Shown here: piece after piece, positions 13,999 to 15,464 of the stretch | How positions within the stretch are numbered: position 1 is the first letter of the stretch | How the letters are laid out: each line of letters starts with the position of its first letter | Assembly (NCBI GenBank): GCA_947573015.1 | Contig: CANPDS010000022.1 | Span: 1-15,464 of the forward strand | Source: an uncultured Muribaculum sp. | GTDB lineage: Bacteria; Bacteroidota; Bacteroidia; Bacteroidales; Muribaculaceae | Length of the DNA: 15,464 nt | Direction: 5' to 3' | Translations under genes and position numbers: made by a program | Notes under the pieces: generated by a model | What the model saw: the letters and a program-made list of their open reading frames with translations, nothing else | Databases searched by the model: none | What the model was told of the DNA's origin: nothing

Positions 13999-14301
13999 TT
14001 ACTTGATGGGATGATGGATGCTCACAAGGCGGGATCCGTCGGTAAATACCGCTTCTACCTGAAGGAGGGTGATCATATCGGCAACGCCTTCCATCACATC
14101 GTCCTTTGTGAGGACATTGGCGGCTTCCACCATAACTTCTTCTACTGTTTTACCAGCTCTGGCTTCTTCCAAAGCTGCCGACGTGATATATGCCACAGCC
14201 TCCGGATAGTTTAGCTTAAGACCGCGGTTCTTGCGGCGTTCGGCGATAATACCGAGGTTGAGCAACATTAGCTTGTCGAGTTCTTTCGGTGTAAGATGCA
14301 T
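13999..14301 (-). CDS. ureA: Urease subunit gamma
   Basis: UreA is the small gamma subunit of urease and packs the trimer together. The 100-residue protein is exactly family length. It opens HLTPKELDKLML, then has ERRKNRGLKLNYPEAVAYI, EEARAGKTVEEVM, LTKDDVMEGVADMI and finally FTDGSRLVSIHHPI, all canonical. It is a separate chain, unlike the fused gamma-beta subunit of Helicobacter, although the sequence is strongly reminiscent of the Helicobacter N-terminus. It is the first gene of the operon ureA-B-C-E-F-G-D-urea channel, with 21 bp to ureB. I could not find a convincing consensus promoter in the 150 bases upstream. Confidence 0.97.
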   Translation of the reverse strand: MHLTPKELDKLMLLNLGIIAERRKNRGLKLNYPEAVAYITSAALEEARAGKTVEEVMVEAANVLTKDDVMEGVADMITLLQVEAVFTDGSRLVSIHHPIK

Positions 14302-14458
14302 AATAAAAAGGTGATTATAGATTCTATGTTTTAAACAACCGTTAACTAAAAAAGTTTCCGGAATGACTCAGAGTCTGTGGCTGTAGCATGGATTTGTGCG
14401 GATTGTGAATTCTTATTGATATGATGTTGCAGGTTACTCAACTATTGCACTGAATTTA
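14302..14458. other. Upstream region of the urease operon
   Basis: This is the left half of the 269-bp divergent gap between ureA (minus) and the beta-helix gene (plus). The urease promoter should be here, but no TTTG/TAnnTTTG pair was found on the minus strand. A short GACTCAGAGTC palindrome lies near 14364-14374. No open frame of interest and no recognised nickel or nitrogen operator were seen. Confidence 0.4.
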
Positions 14459-14489
14459 TTTGCAGCTTTAAATATTTTATATACCTTTG
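14459..14489 (+). promoter_or_regulatory. Consensus Bacteroidota promoter of the beta-helix gene
   Basis: TTTG at 14459-14462, exactly 19 nt of spacer and TACCTTTG at 14482-14489 form a perfect match to the Bacteroidota primary-sigma promoter (-33 TTTG, -7 TAnnTTTG). Transcription should begin about 14494-14497, giving a leader of roughly 75 nt before the ATG at 14571. Confidence 0.8.
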
Positions 14490-14499
14490 CGATTGGTAT

Positions 14500-14525
14500 G
14501 ATTAATCTGACAAATCAGATTAATC
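14500..14525 (+). repeat. Perfect 11-bp inverted repeat at the transcript start
   Basis: GATTAATCTGA (14500-14510) and TCAGATTAATC (14515-14525) are perfect reverse complements with a CAAA spacer. The repeat begins only a few bases after the predicted transcription start. It could be a repressor operator or a hairpin at the very 5' end of the mRNA. It is followed by AAAAA and not by T, so it is not a terminator. Confidence 0.8.
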
Positions 14526-14570
14526 AAAAATGGCCAACTATAATATTTATCATTTATACTTCACATTATC

Positions 14571-15440
14571 ATGAAGAGATTCTCCTTGTTATTGGCATCG
14601 TGTGCCACAGTATTGTTTTTCTTACCTAATATAGCATTGTCGCAAAGCAGATCATCTGATGCGATGATATTTGTAAAAGCCGGATGCACCGGTAGCGGAA
14701 CATCGTGGAGCGATGCTGTGGGAGATCTGTCAGCCGCCGTGCAGATCGTTTCAGAGAATGGTGGCACAGTATATATAGGTGATGGGACATACACTCTCAC
14801 ATCCACGCTATCCGTCCCGGCAGGTGTTGCTCTTGTCGGCGATAAATCGGTAAATGGGCCGGTCGTGACTATCTCGGGCGACGGTGGTATCTTGACTCTT
14901 GAGGAAGGTACGGCTGACAGATATGCTTCGGTAGCAGGTATTATGGTCAGTGGTGCCACTGCCGGACGAGGACTAACAGCACATGCTTATGCTCGAATTG
15001 TAGATTGCATTATTGAAAATAATACAGTCACAGCCAAAGAAACGGGAGAGGCTGATACTTATGCTGCTGACGGTAATTCAGGAGCTGGATTGTGGCTTGG
15101 TGCCAATACTTTGCTTGAGCGCTCTATAGTGCGTGGAAATACCAACGCATATATAGTAGGTGGTGTGTCTATCCCGTCAAATAATGTTACCATAAAAAAC
15201 TGCCTTATCGCTGATAATATGTCAAATGGATCAATGACAGGCAAAGGCAACAGTGTGGGAGGCATTCTCATATGGCATAATCTGTCGTTGGTGGGTATAC
15301 GCATCATAAACACTACCGTCGCGAGCAATGTCGGAAAGAGCATAGGCGGTGCATGGATGCTTCGTCTAAAAGTGAATGGATTAACTGCGTTACATGGGGT
15401 AACTGCAAAACTGATGGATCTACATCACAGCTTTCAGTAA
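14571..15440 (+). CDS. Exported right-handed beta-helix protein, frameshifted near 3' end
   Basis: The 289-residue frame starts with a signal peptide (MKR, hydrophobic 5-23, likely cut after ALS near residue 24), so the product is exported. Residues about 30-90 (SGTSWSDAVGDLSAAVQIV, GGTVYIGDGTYTLTSTLSVPAGVALVG) are the usual entry into a pectin-lyase-like parallel beta-helix. Repeating rungs follow, such as RIVDCIIENNTV, LLERSIVRGNTN, VTIKNCLIADNMS and IRIINTTVASNVG. The family is a common surface or secreted fold in Bacteroidota, often binding or cleaving polysaccharides. No catalytic residues are evident and the substrate is unknown. After GGAWMLRLK (ending at 15371) the frame stops resembling a beta-helix and closes at 15440. 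A neighbouring frame continues the pattern to the window edge. LASC at residues 8-11 looks like a lipobox but sits too early in the hydrophobic region. Confidence 0.75.
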   Translation: MKRFSLLLASCATVLFFLPNIALSQSRSSDAMIFVKAGCTGSGTSWSDAVGDLSAAVQIVSENGGTVYIGDGTYTLTSTLSVPAGVALVGDKSVNGPVVTISGDGGILTLEEGTADRYASVAGIMVSGATAGRGLTAHAYARIVDCIIENNTVTAKETGEADTYAADGNSGAGLWLGANTLLERSIVRGNTNAYIVGGVSIPSNNVTIKNCLIADNMSNGSMTGKGNSVGGILIWHNLSLVGIRIINTTVASNVGKSIGGAWMLRLKVNGLTALHGVTAKLMDLHHSFQ

Positions 15441-15464
15441 AGAATACTCATAAATTTACCAACT
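15371..15464 (+). pseudogene. Out-of-frame continuation of the beta-helix gene
   Basis: Starting at 15371, one base back from the upstream frame, the sequence reads SEWINCVTWGNCKTDGSTSQ and stays open to the window end. This is the expected next rung of a beta-helix (an aromatic/Asn ladder, WGN turn, Gly/Ser loop). The 23 residues after GTG at 15372 in the original frame look like noise. One missing A in the AAAA run at 15368-15371 would explain the shift. It may be a true mutation, phase-variable slippage or an assembly error, so whether the gene is broken is open. Confidence 0.6.

Noticed and set aside
14592..14605. Lipoprotein signal in the beta-helix protein (LASC at residues 8-11)
   Set aside because: The Cys comes too early, with the hydrophobic core continuing for a dozen residues after it; a standard signal peptide cut near residue 24 fits better.
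15363..15374. Programmed -1 frameshift site in the beta-helix gene
   Set aside because: The local CTAAAAG sequence is not a canonical X XXY YYZ slippery heptamer and no downstream stimulatory structure is evident, so a plain indel is preferred.
1..15464. CRISPR array, tRNA, rRNA or insertion sequence
   Set aside because: No regularly spaced repeats, cloverleaf-like segments, ribosomal RNA sequence or transposase motifs were seen on either strand.

Overview
The window looks like a chromosomal segment of a Bacteroidales bacterium, most plausibly a gut Muribaculaceae-type organism. Three things point there: a DUF4492 gene directly before cydAB (a Bacteroidota arrangement), Bacteroidota-type promoters (TTTG, about 19-21 nt, TAnnTTTG), and start codons mostly without Shine-Dalgarno sequences. 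The family-level guess rests on the overall gene set and protein character; no marker gene is present to prove it. No tRNA, rRNA, CRISPR array or insertion sequence was recognised.

Left part, plus strand (1-5130): a ROK-family glucokinase ends in a hairpin terminator. A candidate promoter overlapping that hairpin then starts an apparent operon of an unrecognised 178-residue protein, a one-helix DUF4492 protein, and both core subunits of cytochrome bd quinol oxidase (CydA, CydB). An 18-bp perfect-stem terminator closes it. This is a high-affinity oxygen-reducing module of the inner membrane.

Middle, minus strand (5139-7312): two different CrcB/FluC fluoride-channel subunits in tandem, a 27-bp perfect-stem hairpin, a DUF3861 protein with a Cys-rich tail, and 2,3-bisphosphoglycerate-dependent phosphoglycerate mutase.

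Right part, minus strand (7451-14301): a complete urease locus in transcription order ureA, ureB, ureC, ureE, ureF, ureG, ureD, then a UT-family urea channel. Urea would enter through the channel. UreABC hydrolyses it, and UreE, UreF, UreG and UreD deliver nickel to the active site. Unusual points are a UreB about twice the normal length, a His-rich UreE tail, and a terminator-like hairpin between the structural and accessory genes. No nickel transporter lies in the window.

Right edge, plus strand (14459-15464): a textbook Bacteroidota promoter, a perfect 11-bp inverted repeat just after the expected transcription start, and an exported beta-helix protein. Its reading frame appears to shift by one base near 15366-15374 and then continues off the window.
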